The translations under genes and the position numbers were made by a program. From Torreya grandis (Eukaryota > Streptophyta > Pinopsida > Cupressales > Taxaceae): a stretch of DNA of 64,000 bases. Under the pieces are notes generated by a model. The model made no database searches and had not been told where the DNA came from. It saw only the letters and a list, made by a program, of their open reading frames with translations. The DNA lies in NCBI GenBank assembly GCA_037957365.1, contig JARHVA010000667.1, positions 4,418,001 to 4,482,000 on the forward strand, read 5' to 3'. Of this stretch, positions 46,476 to 58,740 are shown one piece after another (positions within the stretch are counted from its first letter, which is position 1; each line of letters opens with the position of its first letter).

Positions 46476-47005
46476 TGATGTGTACACGTTTCTAGGCTGA
46501 TTTCTTGTATATCTTCATAATCCCATGTAAAAATGTGTTGGTTTGCATGCACCATGTTGACTAGGTGATTTTCCTCATTTGAATCTAGCTTGCTATTAAT
46601 AAGTAATGTTTTTCTTGGAGAGATTTCAATTTAATATGAGAGTAATTTCATCATTTCTATATTACTAATGGATCTAGTTTGGCTACAACTATGAGGCAAT
46701 AGCTGGTGGAATATTTTCTGTACAGATGTATCAAAATTATCTTCTTCCCAAAGGCTAGAAAATGGGCACTCAACACATTACAGGTGGTTGAGATCTAAAA
46801 ATTAATTTTTGTAATTATTCTGGAAAACATTGAAGAGAATTGTATCTTCTTCTTGATCAGCCAAGGTGCATGCATGGTCTATGGTGAATATAAAAATCTA
46901 GGGAGGCTAGTTTGCCTCATCTTCTTCAACCCATAATGTATGCTTTGGTGCCAAGACTGGCTATGCTAGAGGATAGAGGACCAACTTATTAGTGTGGTTG
47001 CCATT
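46476..47005 (-). pseudogene. Linker between protease and RT, element D
   Basis: Degenerate coding sequence with no clear domain, in the place where gypsy pol has a variable linker. Confidence 0.4.
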
Positions 47006-47420
47006 GGAAATAAACATGTCCCTAATCTAAAATTTTTGAAGGCATCAGCTGTGATAATCCAAGGTCATCCTAAGATAAGAGGATATAGCACAATGAAATT
47101 TTTAAGATACTCCCAATAATCTCTAGTAATGACAAGATCTTCAATGAATCCTAGTCTGACTACATACCTATGAACCATTTACAATATTGTATATGTGGGA
47201 TGAATATTATTCAACTATAGTTTGTTCATATTTTTAGTTATCATTACATTTATTGTAACCCCTAGGTTTATTGATGTATTGGACAACTGTTGATAATAGA
47301 TCTAGACTGTTACTACTGGGAATTTTAGATCTAAATATTTATTTGGTAGGGTGTTTCTTAGCATAACATCTACCAATTGGGAAACCACATATACTGTATT
47401 GAGATCCTTCTTCTTCTTTC
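47006..47420 (-). pseudogene. Gypsy aspartic protease, element D
   Basis: Minus text SNTSINLGVTINVM (about 47235-47290) corresponds to the D-L-G-A-S-I-N-L-M active site with the Asp lost. It is followed by VVRLGFIEDLVI and PLILG*PWI, the flap and the C-terminal I-L-G-R-P block. Confidence 0.7.
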
Positions 47421-48050
47421 CAGTTTTATGTAGACATAAGTCTCTAACAGCTTTGGAATATATGGGCACATCCTTAATGTCTTGGAAGAGAGGAATTTTA
47501 AAATAGAGATTTTTGAGTTGTCATATTAAATCAAATTCAAGCTCAATTACAAGGATTTGAAGGTTAAGATATTTTGGAAATAGTGGGGCTGCTTCATCAA
47601 CAACTTTATTTCATGGTTTAGAGAGTTCTTGTAGTGGTGAAGATGAGTTAGCATGATCTTTTGGAGATTCTTGATCTGGCTCTATTATTATGGGTGGGGC
47701 TGGGGGTGGTATAAATTTCCTTGAATGTAGGTGAACCTCACTGATATTCACCATATATGATAGGTACTAGATAGTTTTAGTACTGAATGTTGATTATACC
47801 AGCTTATTTATAGGATTTTACATGAGTTGGGTAGGGAGCTGATTAGGCTTGAGTATAGCTTATGTATTGGGCATAAGAGTAGGATGTTATTATTATTGTG
47901 GAGGGAATCCTCCTTGATGGTTTCCCTAGGGCTGATTGGGTCTCTATGGCTACTACTAATGGTTTGTGAAGGGTGGGCCTTGGGGTGGTTGCCAAGCTTG
48001 TATCCAAGGTGGGGTTACATTTTATAGAAGCTTCCAAGAGGTGGTGGGGT
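47421..48050 (-). other. Degenerate gag-protease junction, element D
   Basis: No domain can be named. The overlapping frames at 47827-48027 (+) and 47843-48037 (-) are both short and look accidental. Confidence 0.4.
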
Positions 48051-49701
48051 AGCTTGTTTGAGGTGGTTAAAAAATGGAATTAGGATGTGGGATATTCATT
48101 CATGGATTAGTCTAATTAGGATTAATATTTACAAATTATGAATTTAATGAGGTAGAATTTGCAAAAGGTGGATTTTGTCCCATACCTAGACAAAATGGTC
48201 ATTAAATCCATGGCTTTCTTTATGAAATATAGAAAAATTGGTCTGCATTTCCTCCTACAACATGTAGCTCTACTATTTTTGGTTCTTCAGTTGTGATTTT
48301 GGCTACTTCAACTTAAACCTTGTGATACCTATAATTTTTTTCTTCTTCTTACAATCTAGATAGTAGATGGTCAAAGTTTGATCCAAGGCTACTTTCTTTT
48401 ACTCCGAGTGTAGGCTATCTAGTTGGGTAGCCAAGTGACTAATGATATCCTATTTCATGTCTTGTAATAGGTTACTAACTTTAGATTTTGATAGGCTACT
48501 TGTATTTTCCAATGAAAGCTTATTACCTCTGACTTTGTTTATGGCAGACCTAGAATAATTCTTGCCCAACTCCTTGATGTTTACAAATAATAGATGGAAG
48601 ATATCTCCCCCATTTATTAGGTTTAAGGCTTCTAGAAAATATTATTGGACTCTTTTAAATAAGATGAGTTTAAGAGGTTCTTCTCCTATTTTAATTTACT
48701 TAAATTTCTATGCACTGAACATGAACTATTCAACATAGTCTTCCAAAGATTTGTCTCCTTCTTGAGTCATCCTGAAGATGTCATTTCTTTTATATTTTAT
48801 TTTTCATTCATATTCTTGATACTTAGCCAAATTATTTTTCCATGTCCTCCCAAGTGTGGATGGAATTACTACCTAGTCCCATGAACCAACAAAGTGCTAA
48901 GTCTTTGAGGGTGGTTGGAAAAAGTTTCAATTTCTATGCATCCTGCTTGTAGTCATAACTTTTACAGAGGATATCAAATTTAAAAAAATGGTGTCTAGAT
49001 CTTTTGATAATGTACCTTTGAAATTGGACAAGGTTGAGGGATGATATTTTTCATTTGTGTTATGCCTATTACATCTAGAATAAGGAATTCAAAATTAACT
49101 GTGTTTGGAGTCTTGTTGTCATCTAAAAACTCTCCTTATCCATTCATGCTGGATTTTTTTGTGCTATGGATACCAGAGGTACTCAAGATCACATATTTAA
49201 ATTTTGTATTAGTCCCTTCATTAGCATGATATTAAACATTTATCTACTGATCCATAGTCTTTCTACTAGATGAGAAATCTAAAGATTTTTCTGAGATTTA
49301 TTTGATTTGTTCAAGAAAGCCTTGTTGGAATGTTGTTTTGATGTTACTTTTTGGAGTGTTTAGTTCATGAAGTTATTCTCCTTTATTTTTTACTAACTCA
49401 GCTAATTCTTCCTCTAATTATATTTCTTTTTTCAAATCCAATAGTATTTCTTCTATAAGTTGCTTCCTTTGGTTTGTAGTGTTTCCTTCTTCAAGAGCCC
49501 TTCGACTTATGGTATATATTTCAATAAGATTTTTAGTTTTTGTAGGTATTTCTGGTTCTTTCTGGGAGCAACTTGTGGCTTGTTTGGTAGGAATCTCCCT
49601 TGAGAATCTATTTCTCTCTGCATAAACATTGTGTCACACCTTTTAGTTGTCATGTCCCTTCCTGTACTATTGTCTTTTTGTTGGTTTTTCGTGTGTTCCA
49701 T
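48051..49701 (-). pseudogene. Gypsy gag, element D
   Basis: A frame at 49507-49701 on minus is the likely N-terminus (start at 49701). Further in, FVGSWD, WKNNLAKYQEYE, DIFRMTQEGDKSLEDYVE (about 48715-48790) and EALNLINGGDIFHL (48600-48650) match the capsid core of plant gypsy gag, including the S-L-x-D-Y-V-E-R-F block. No zinc knuckle is clear. Multiple stops. Confidence 0.75.
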
Positions 49702-50251
49702 GGGGTTGTTGCAAAATAAGAAAAAAGTAAAATAAAGGAGTGAAGAAATAAAAATTATTGGAATTTAAATTTTACTTTTAAAAGCTATTAAAGTTATCTA
49801 ATGAAAGTAGGAAAATTACTCTAGAAATCAGAAAATGAAAGCAAGAAAATTACCCTAGAAAAAATAAAATGAAAGCAGGAAAATTAAAGGCACACTTTGT
49901 GGAAAATAAATCACTCTTGCAGGAAATTAAATTCTAAAAAAACATGAACTAAGTAAATTACAAGATTACAAAGAGGCATTCAAGGTTATGCACCATTAAC
50001 ATCCATAAACTTAGACATCTAGCATAAGACACCATAGTACCCTCACTTGACTTGCCCGACTAGGTAGGATAATGCATAAAAAATGTTGTGCACCATCAAC
50101 ATCTAGGAACTTAGACATACAACATAAGACACCACAGTGTCCTCACTCAAATTTCTTGGTTGGGTAAGACAGTGCATTAATCAATCTTAAAAAGCAATAA
50201 ATTGATTCTAGAAAACAATAATTGACACCCTTACTGATAATGGTGCCAAAA
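49702..50251 (-). other. Leader and primer binding site of element D
   Basis: On minus, TTTTGGCACCATTATCAG (about 50234-50251) follows the LTR and resembles the TGGCGCC-type primer site common in Athila/Tat elements. A near-duplicate pair of about 100 bp (GTTATGCACCATTAACATCC / GTTGTGCACCATCAACATCT) lies at 49985-50165. Confidence 0.6.
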
Positions 50252-51480
50252 TGTTATGTAGACTTATTACCTAGTTAATACCAAATTTTTGGGTCTAATT
50301 AACATTAATTTTCAATCTAGGGTATGTATGCTTTTCAAGGATATCAACATTATATATACATTATTGATCCATAGATCATCTTGCTTACTAGTTGAAGTAC
50401 AATGAAATTTTATTAAATTTACCAGATAGTTATACTATGAAACTATTATAACAAAAAATACAAAAATACATCACACTTATGAATCATACATGCATCACAC
50501 TTTATATAATCAAAATAATAATGAAATCAACCTACACAACACACTTAACTAAGGAGGGTCAATATCTTCACTACAACTCCTTTTGAGGGGGCCTTTCCTT
50601 GTTTAGAACTGAGTTCCAATCCTTCTCCAAGAGACTTGAAAAATATTATTACAAAATTAACCTTCTCACTACTCAGATATGTAGTAATTAAATATTTATA
50701 TAAAAGATTACAATATTCAAAATACAATGGCTTATATAATTTTACTTATTCTGTTATCATCTATCCAACTCCTAATCTAATCTAGGTTCTTCCATTAAAT
50801 ATAGAAGGTAGTATATTAACTTTTAATCAAAAACACTAAACTAGGAAAAAATACAAATACTTAGGAACTTCCCTAGTCAACCTTCTTATTGTTATTAACC
50901 GAAGTTACATGTTTTAGGCCTGATTGGGTTAAAGATAATGTATATTGTTTTTCTATTTTACTTCTTTTTGTCTCCTTCCCATTATCCTTGTCTTGCTCAT
51001 CTTTGGTAGCACATCCAAGTTTCCTTGCATGTGGGGAGTCTGTACAATATCTATGGTCCTTTTTAATCATTCATTTAGTTCTCAAGACAACTAAATGTGT
51101 CCTTAAGATCTGATCATAACAATAGCTATGTTCTATGTAGTGGCTGTGGGCAACCTATAGGTGAAAGCCTATTATTTTTGTAAGCAATCTGTAGTGGCTA
51201 TGGGCAATATTTATGTGGAAGTCTATAGTTTCTACAAGCACCCTATAGGTGGAAGCCAATAGTGGATATGGGAAACTTGTAGGTGGAAGCCTAAAGTTGT
51301 TATGGGCACCCTACAGGTGGAATCTAATAGTGACTACGGACAACCTATAAGTGTTGTGTCCAAACATGATCCTTGTAGCCTTACATTACCCTTCAAATGT
51401 TTGTTAAATAAAGTTACACAAGTATAATATAATCAAAGAAAAATCATCATTAATTCATCACACACAGACACACACACATA

Positions 51481-51515
<35 letters not shown>

Positions 51516-51648
51516 CAATGCACACATAAAATCATAAATTCATTCATTCATTTATACGAGTCATGGATGGTTATGGGGATTTACATATAAAAATATATAT
51601 ACTAGGTATGGATGAGGTTATAAAATAGAGCAATTAGTGGCCTCATCA
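50252..51648 (-). repeat. 5' LTR of element D
   Basis: This 1397-bp LTR, on minus, starts TGATGAGGCCACTAATTGC and ends CTACATAACA. The minisatellite is at 51130-51350 and an interrupted CA tract at 51461-51512. Confidence 0.9.
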
Positions 51649-51653
51649 ATGGT

Positions 51654-53521
51654 CTAAACATGTACTCCAACATTCTCAACTCCTCTTTCAACTTGAATGC
51701 ATCAATCTCTTCATTTTCTTCATCAAACTTTGGTGTACTTTGTTCTTTATTGTCTTGGGTAGATTGTCCTTTATCTTCTCCTTGGACTCCCTCATTTTTG
51801 AGAGTCATATCAGCCTACACTTTTTACTAATAATTATTATAAATCAATCTTTGAGGTTCTTCTTCCTCATCTTGCCATGCTACACCCTCATCCAATAATG
51901 TAATAGTTTCCATTTACAAAATATCTTCCTTATTAGATTAAAATTCAAGCATTTCATCATAAACAACATTGGAAAACATATCTATCAAAAAATTGTCTTC
52001 ATCTATGCATTCATTTTCTTATATGCATGGATGTACATTCACTTCCTTGGCTTGGTTTGATTACACCACCTCTTTGGCTTGAACTTTAGGATTTATATCT
52101 CCATCTCTTTTCATGCTTGCTTGGAGTACTCTTTCAATATGATCTCCTTGTGATCTTACCTTTCTCTTTACAACCCACTTACTATTTTGTACTTTTTTGG
52201 GCTGTCATTTGTTCCTCTTTTCATGTCTTGCATGTTTCTTGCATTGGTCATCTACTTTGCCATATTGATTTACTTTGAAATTGGTCTTTTGTTTCCACAC
52301 TTGTGCTTGCTTTCCATTCATGCTTTTGCTTTCTTTGATCTCTTTCTTGAGGTTCTCATCTTTATTATTTTCACTTACATGTTTTAGCCACTTAGGCCAT
52401 ACATATCCATGCCATTGCTCTTTTATTGAGGGATGAAATATACCATACCTTTCTTCAATCTATATATTATCTTTGTCATCGTCATATATACAATCAAAAT
52501 CTATGCTTAAACTCTCATTTACCTCCATAGGTAACTGCTGTAAGCTTGTTTATTTCTTGATGTCTTCACAGGTGACTTTATTTTCCTATTGGGTGAACTT
52601 CTTGTCTTCTTGGTACACCATATCCTTTGTTTCAGCTACTATGCATGACAATCAATCATAGAACTCTTCTTTCTCTTCAATTTCAACATGTGAAATGTAT
52701 TCAATTTTCAACACTTTGTCCTCTTCAAAAATTTCTTTTTCTTTATCATTTTATTGACACTTGATGGGTACTATTATTAACTAATTATTCATCCACTTTG
52801 AGGCCTCATACTTAGTCTTCACCAATTTCTTCTTCATACCTACAAACACAAACTCAAAAAAATGTTCACATATAAACCTAGAGATGATATAGTCTCTTTA
52901 AATGCCGTTGACATAGGCATTTTCCACCTTCTCTTCTTATCCACATCTTCTTGTGCTCTTTTTGGCACTTCTTTCTCTTTCTTGTTCTCCTCAATGAGAA
53001 CCTTATTCTAAACTTCTCTTTATTGTTTCTCTCTTAGAAACATCTCTCTTCTTTTGCCTCTTTTGCCTGCCTTCTATTTCTTTTTCTCATCTTTCAAGAC
53101 ACCTTTCTTGTGCCTTCTTCTCACAAGTGACTCTATGGGCCACTTTACTTTTTTCTTCATTTTCCAACCTATCCATTAGCTTTCTTGAATATTAATGAGA
53201 TTTACCATGAGTTCAATCCTCTCAAATATTTACCCCAATTCTCTTCTTATGTCTATCACTTCCCTTTCTATATCTATCTTCTCTCACTTCTATTTGTTTT
53301 CTATAGGCCTATTTAGACCTCCTCTTAGAAAGTCCTTCAAACTTGACTATTAGACCTCTTGTGGGCCTTTCCTCTTCTTGAGTCCTCTCTCTAGGATCTC
53401 TTCTTAACTCTCTTGACTCTCTTTTGAAGTCTTCTTTCTTACTCTTCTCTCTTGGAGATTTGATGCTCTCTTTTACTCTATCTCTTCTAGCTTTCTCTTG
53501 ACTAGCTCTTTTCCTTATCAA
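51654..53521 (-). pseudogene. Lys/Glu-rich ORF of element C, 5' part
   Basis: On minus a frame starts at 53521 (MIRKRASQEKARRDRVK) and is rich in Arg, Lys, Glu and Ser, with KSPREKSKKEDFKRESRE and DPRERTQEEERPTRG. Later frames (51602-51808) read DNKEQSTPKFDEENEEID and LKEELRMLEYMF. Strong charge alternation suggests long helices. No zinc knuckle, protease or polymerase motif is seen. It lies just after the primer site, where gag begins, so a highly diverged gag is possible. Decay and frameshifts prevent a length estimate beyond roughly 700-800 codons with the part at 37280-37840. Confidence 0.55.
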
Positions 53522-53727
53522 AGGACTTTTGGGGATTTATCTCTTCAACTTATCTTTATTATTATCCTCTATGCTGACCTTAATGGATCAGACCTACAAC
53601 TTCCTCTTTCTTCCTCAATACCTTGCAAGTATCATCTTATGCACATCTCATAGCATGATATCTTTATCTCAAATCAATAATTACAAGGAAATAAAAACAC
53701 AAGGTTATCCCAACATAAATTTCCTTG

Positions 53728-53740
53728 ATCTGATACCAAA
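53728..53740 (-). promoter_or_regulatory. Primer binding site of element C
   Basis: Minus-strand TTGGTATCAGATC matches the iMet-type site at 11 of 13 positions. It lies a few bases from TGTAGAAG (53744), the inner end of the LTR. Confidence 0.7.
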
Positions 53741-53743
53741 TTA

Positions 53744-56700
53744 TGTAGAAGCATTAGGGAGAAGTCTTCTCTAGCATCATAATTTGGTTCATTATGTAAC
53801 TGGTTTCTTTGTGATGATGGTTGGTCAGTCAACATGCCATGTCTAGCTCAATCTTACCCTTATTATGAGGTCTAAACAATCTCTTTGAACATGTAATTAT
53901 TTATTGAATATATAGAGACACATTTTTTTATGGTGCTATAATTATTTCATATCATTATCAATCACTCTCTCCCACCTTACATCCCTTTACTTGGTTAAAT
54001 TTCTCTTGCACCTTGCTTAGCCTTCACTAGGTAACCTCTGATAGCCTTCATGGGTAAAATATTGTTTCTATGCTTAAGGATTTAAAATTTTGTCTTAGAT
54101 AGTATTTAATACGTTTATCATATTTGGATAAGTCCATATCAAGGCTTAGTCACACTGATCTACTCCCTTTTGACCACAAGATCAATATGCTTAACTTATA
54201 GTTGTCGCTTTGTTTTAGGTTTTTCCTTTAGTTTATCAAAATATAAGATCAAATTAAGGATTTGAGATCATATTTAGTGTTTAAATATCCATATACTCAT
54301 TTCATCGAATTTTCATAGCCTAAATCTACCATTAGACCTCTTTACCATCACTATCCTTTACTTATTAGGCCTAATTTAGCCCGTATTTCATCTCAGCTAA
54401 AGAAATCCATACTTATTCATACCATTTCACCCCAAAACACTTTTATCTCCACAATAATTATTAAATGGAAAAAACTACAAAGTTTGGTGAATTTTGATAT
54501 CTACATCTCCTTATATGGTCCAAACCCTAGTTCTAGGGTTTACTAGGCCTACACAGGGCCTATGACCTTTAAAATTCTATATATTGAGTTATACATCACT
54601 TTAAAGGCTCAAAGAAACTTTTTTTTATCTCTATTTTTAATTTTATTAACTGATAAAATAGGTTAGATCCTATATTATATCATTCTTAGTGTTAATAATC
54701 CTAATATATAAAATTTTGAGCACTAATATGGATTGTGGGGCAGAGTATATCTCAGTTTGATGTTTGTTAGGATTTATATCACCATATTAAGTGATTAATA
54801 CACTTATTAGGTTTTAATCACAATTAAAACACTCTTAAAATGTTCAAATATTTATCCCTTTCCATTATAAGGTCTTTTTCAACTTGAAACATAACATTTT
54901 AAGTCCTCTTCTAGGACTGTATCAATACTCAGGACTATGTAATATCAATAGGGTTCAAGATTTCATGAGGGATATAGCTTGTTTTCTAATTAATTACACA
55001 CCTTTACTTATTTTCATTTCATATTAATAAACCCACACTCATTTATTAAACTTTCATTCTGTCCCTTTGACATTTGAACAAACATTTAAGAGCCTGTGTA
55101 ACAACAGGGTCTTTTTACCTCTATCATAAGAGATTTTCAATAACCATAAGGATCTCCAAGGATATCAATCCTTCATTATAACTACCAAAGCCACATAAAA
55201 TAAATTGATCATGTCATATAATTATTTTCTTCCAAAGTTATTACTTTCAGCCATAAGGTATTAATGAATATATAGAAATAGGGGACTGTGTAGAACCAAT
55301 TTCAAAGGCTAGGGGTCTCATGAATAGTTACATGATAAGGTCTTGATCTCTCCTCTGATCATGAAAATAAAACATTATCCTCAATTCTATTCCTTAAACA
55401 AACATGTCAACTTTCTTTGTAATCCTCTAAATAGGGTCTGCTTGTAGCAACCAAGGGTTCTATTTGTGTTAATAAGGGTTTGCTTCTCTTAACAGGGTTT
55501 ATCACCATCATTTGGCATTATTTTCTAAACATAAAATTATGGAAAAACCAACTAATAATCATCCTTTAACACATCCACTATTTATATCTTGAACATATAA
55601 CTTGTATACCTTAATTTTTCATGCATGTAAATAGGGGTTTTTATAATGAGAAATAGGGTTCTCTCCTTATGTGGAATATGTATAGAAGTTGTCACCTTAT
55701 TTGCACTCTAATAATTTTTTTTTATCTATACATGGACTACACATTCATTTCAACATCATAATCTCTTCACATAGTTATGTAATGTCTCAAATACTCAAGG
55801 ATTTCATCCTTCTAAGATTGTGATAACAACCTATAATGCCTTATAGATTCAATAGTCTTCTTTACTCTCAGTCTCATCTTGTTTCTTATATTATCATAGT
55901 TTTGGAGGGTTTGTACCTTTTAAATTTATACAAAGATATATGCCACACCAATTCTAACTCTGTTCTATAACAAAACATGTCAATATCTTCCTTTAAGGAT
56001 GCAACTTATAACCCTTATTGCTTGTCTCTATCAATCACTCAACAACCTACAAGTTCACATTAAAGATGAATAAGTATATGGCCTCAAGGGCCTTCAAGAT
56101 ATATAATAACATATAATAGGTGATTATTATTCAAAGGACATGAATATACCAAGATATTTTCTATCTTTATTCAATCTATTCCTTATTAATTACAACACAC
56201 ACATAGTCCATGATAGGATTTGGCATCTTTCTAGTGAGTGTTTTTCTTCATCTTCTCATTCTTTGAACATCTTATTTTTTACTGCTTGGATATCTCTCTC
56301 CTCTACGCTCTCTAACTTCCAAAATGACTCTTGTTTTCATTTTCAATGTAGGACTTTTAGTAGTCACAATAACTTCCTTTTCATAACTAACCCGCTATGT
56401 ACAAGGGTGACTTATATTGTACAAGGGTGATTTATATTTGTCCACATGACTTGGTTTAGGACCTCTATATGAAATACATAAAAAATTGTTCCTTATGACT
56501 TAGATTAACCTCCTAAACTAATTTTTCTCACTCAAACACTTCAAACACATTAAATGTCCCTCTGAGATTCTAATACATTATTTGAATTTTCAAATCCTCT
56601 TTTTTTGGAGGGAAAAATCCAAACATCCTCAAGACTCAACCTATGACTTTTAGGGACTCCATATGACCTCATACACATGAAATTTACCTTTAAAGGTATC

Positions 56701-56746
56701 TTAACACACACTAACACCCAACATTGACCATATTTTGACTCCTTAG
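53744..56746 (-). repeat. 5' LTR of element C (interrupted by F)
   Basis: The inner end is TGTAGAAG at 53744. The outer part, 55978-56746, matches the left LTR. A minus-strand TATA-like GTCTCTATATATTCA lies near 53912-53926, about 170 bp from the inner end. The intervening 2 kb has no gene. The outer end continues past F, beyond the window. An alternative is that 55978-56746 alone is the LTR and the site at 53728 belongs to something else. A weaker primer-like word near 55958-55975 (TTGTTATAGAAC) leaves this open. Confidence 0.5.
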
Positions 56747-57926
56747 TGTGATCTAGGAATTTGACTCAGGAGAGGATGGTTAGTATGGTGTTAGTTCTAA
56801 AATGAAAATAAAATGAAAGAAACACACTAACTAGCATAAAATATCTAGGCCTAGACACTAAGGAGAGATTATTTAACAAACATAAATAAAACACACAACT
56901 AAAATGCTAAATAAACCCTCTTTTAGCTTCTTTGGATGCTCCAAAATGCTTGTTGTAATGGCTTTCTCAGCTTGTGCTCATGAAGTCTTCATCAAAGGAG
57001 GCTTGGCTATCTCCTCTTCTCCTAGGCACCTTTGGCTTGTGGATTAAATTGGATTGGAATAAATTTGGCATGGTAACACTAATTTTAATGGATCCTTGAA
57101 GATATTTTTGCATTATAACTTTGCACCAAAATAGCTTAGAAATGATGTTCATGGCCTCTCTATTTATAGATTTATGAGATTGATCAGAATCAACTTGAAT
57201 CACCCATCTCAAGATTAAGATGTGTGGCTAAGGATTAATCCAATTATGTAATTAAAATACATAAATAATCTCATAAATATTTGGGATAGAGGAGCAATTA
57301 AGAGGCATGAAGGGATTTGGTGAGGTATGGGAGGCATGAATCCTGATATTTTTGACATTTATGGCCTAGGGATGTCTTCCCAAGAAATGAGGTCACTTGA
57401 TGATGTAGATATTCAATATCCATATCCAAAAATAATATTTCAATAAGTTTCCATGGAATTATTAATTAGGCCTTGATTTGGGTTAATTATCTCTTAAACA
57501 TGTTTAAGTACTTTGTGCACAAATTACTCAAATTGATCCGAATGCCTTGTTATTGGTCTAAAATTTGACTGGATTATAATTGGAAGGTGATCTTAGATGC
57601 ATTGGATATATTATCCCATTTAGGATATTGACGAGAATAAATAATAAAAGGCATATGTCTCATGTAAGAGATTTGATAGGAAAGATCAATCCAGAGCACC
57701 TAGGTACAAAATTGACATTTTGACTCAAAATGATCTAACCAAAGTTAGCTGGCCCATAAATTGCATTGCCCCATTTAAGGATACCCTAGCCAAAATCAGA
57801 ATTTTAATATGTTATTTTCACATCATTTAGCATATTTTAGTGTTTTTAGGCCAAATTGTACATTTTAGTGAAAATTAGCTAAAAGCCTAATTGGAGGTCA
57901 TTGGTGGCTAGATTTAGGTGTCTATA
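56747..57926 (-). repeat. 3' LTR of element F
   Basis: This 1180-bp LTR, on minus, starts TATAGACACC and ends CTAGATCACA. It is the same family as element H's LTR. A minus-strand TATA box CTATAAATAGAGAGGCC lies at about 57155-57175. The short frame 56967-57212 overlaps this promoter and is not taken as a gene. Confidence 0.78.
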
Positions 57927-57941
57927 GTTTTCCACTATTTT
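57927..57941 (-). promoter_or_regulatory. Polypurine tract of element F
   Basis: Minus-strand AAAATAGTGGAAAAC abuts the LTR start. It is nearly identical to H's tract. Confidence 0.7.
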
Positions 57942-58139
57942 GGAAGGCATTACAAGATATAATCATAGTAACATCTTCTCAAAGAATGAAAAGGTCTTGT
58001 ATGCTTATAAATATAATGATGATAAACTAACTATATGATGCCCCCTTGAGGGAATGATTGGCATAAGTAAATCAAAAAATAGTCCCTCAAAAAGAAAGAA
58101 GTGAAATAAGGGGACCAAAGAAAAAAAAGACGATGGGGT

Positions 58140-58740
58140 GAAACACAATGATATTGAAAAAGTAGTTAAAGTTATTAAGAATTCAAGTGGGATGGTGTAC
58201 AATGATTTTCCCTAAGGTGGTTATAAACATTGTACCCTAATAGTGGCAATGTGGTATGATAACATAATGATTTACCCAAAGGTAGTTATAATCATTGAGA
58301 AGATGGAGCTGCCCCAGTTAGGACAGACAAACAAGAGAATAACATTCCCCTATATGGGAAAAAAAAGTAAAGTGGTGACAACACAATGATTTTCCCAAAG
58401 ACGGTTTTAATCATTGAGAAATGTAGGTGGGATGGTGTACAATGATTTGCCCATAGGTGCTTATAATCATTAGACCTTGATTATGGAAATGTGGTATGAT
58501 AACAGAATGATTTGCCCAAAGGTAGTTATAATCATTGAGAATATGGAGCTACCCCAGTTAGGATAGACAAATAAGAGAATAGCATGCCCTTGTATGGGTA
58601 GAAAAAGTAAAGTGGTGACAACACAATGATTTGCCCAAAAGTAGTTATAATAATTGAGAAATGCAAGTGGGATGGTGTACAATGATTTCCCATAGGCGGT
58701 TATAATCATTGGACCCTAATTATGGCAAACATGATAAACT
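58140..58740. repeat. 240-bp tandem array with internal hairpins
   Basis: GGGATGGTGTAC recurs at 58189, 58429 and 58669, exactly 240 bp apart, giving two full units and a partial third. Each unit holds three hairpins of the form CAATGATT-core-AATCATTG, where the core is TGCCCAAAGGTAGTTATA or a close variant. An older, degraded unit precedes 58189. Confidence 0.85.

Larger units (their letters stand above)
37846..51648 (-). mobile_element. Element D: Athila-like Ty3/gypsy retrotransposon nested in C
   Basis: LTRs at 37846-39221 and 50252-51648 lie between exact duplications ATGGT (37841-37845 and 51649-51653). On minus, from right to left, come the 5' LTR, primer site, gag, protease, RT, RNase H, integrase, a long gap, an extra ORF, the purine tract and the 3' LTR. 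RT before integrase is the gypsy order. The integrase tail (YGNKPILSIEFEHKTLW) and an extra ORF after pol resemble Athila. All parts carry stops. The total is 13.8 kb. Confidence 0.88.
36318..56746 (-). mobile_element. Element C: LTR element with Lys/Glu-rich ORF, split by D and cut by F
   Basis: Related LTR sequence occurs at 36318-37046 and 55978-56746. On minus, a purine tract (CCTAGGGAGTATGA) adjoins the left LTR, and an iMet-type primer site lies at 53728-53739, just left of the right LTR. The right LTR therefore spans 53744 to beyond 56746 (at least 3 kb), and the left one is truncated at E. Without D the interior is only about 2.9 kb and holds one degenerate ORF, so C looks non-autonomous. 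Its true 5' end lies beyond F, outside the window. Confidence 0.7.

Noticed and set aside
53528..53774. 81-codon plus frame
   Set aside because: It overlaps the primer site and LTR junction of element C and has no motif.
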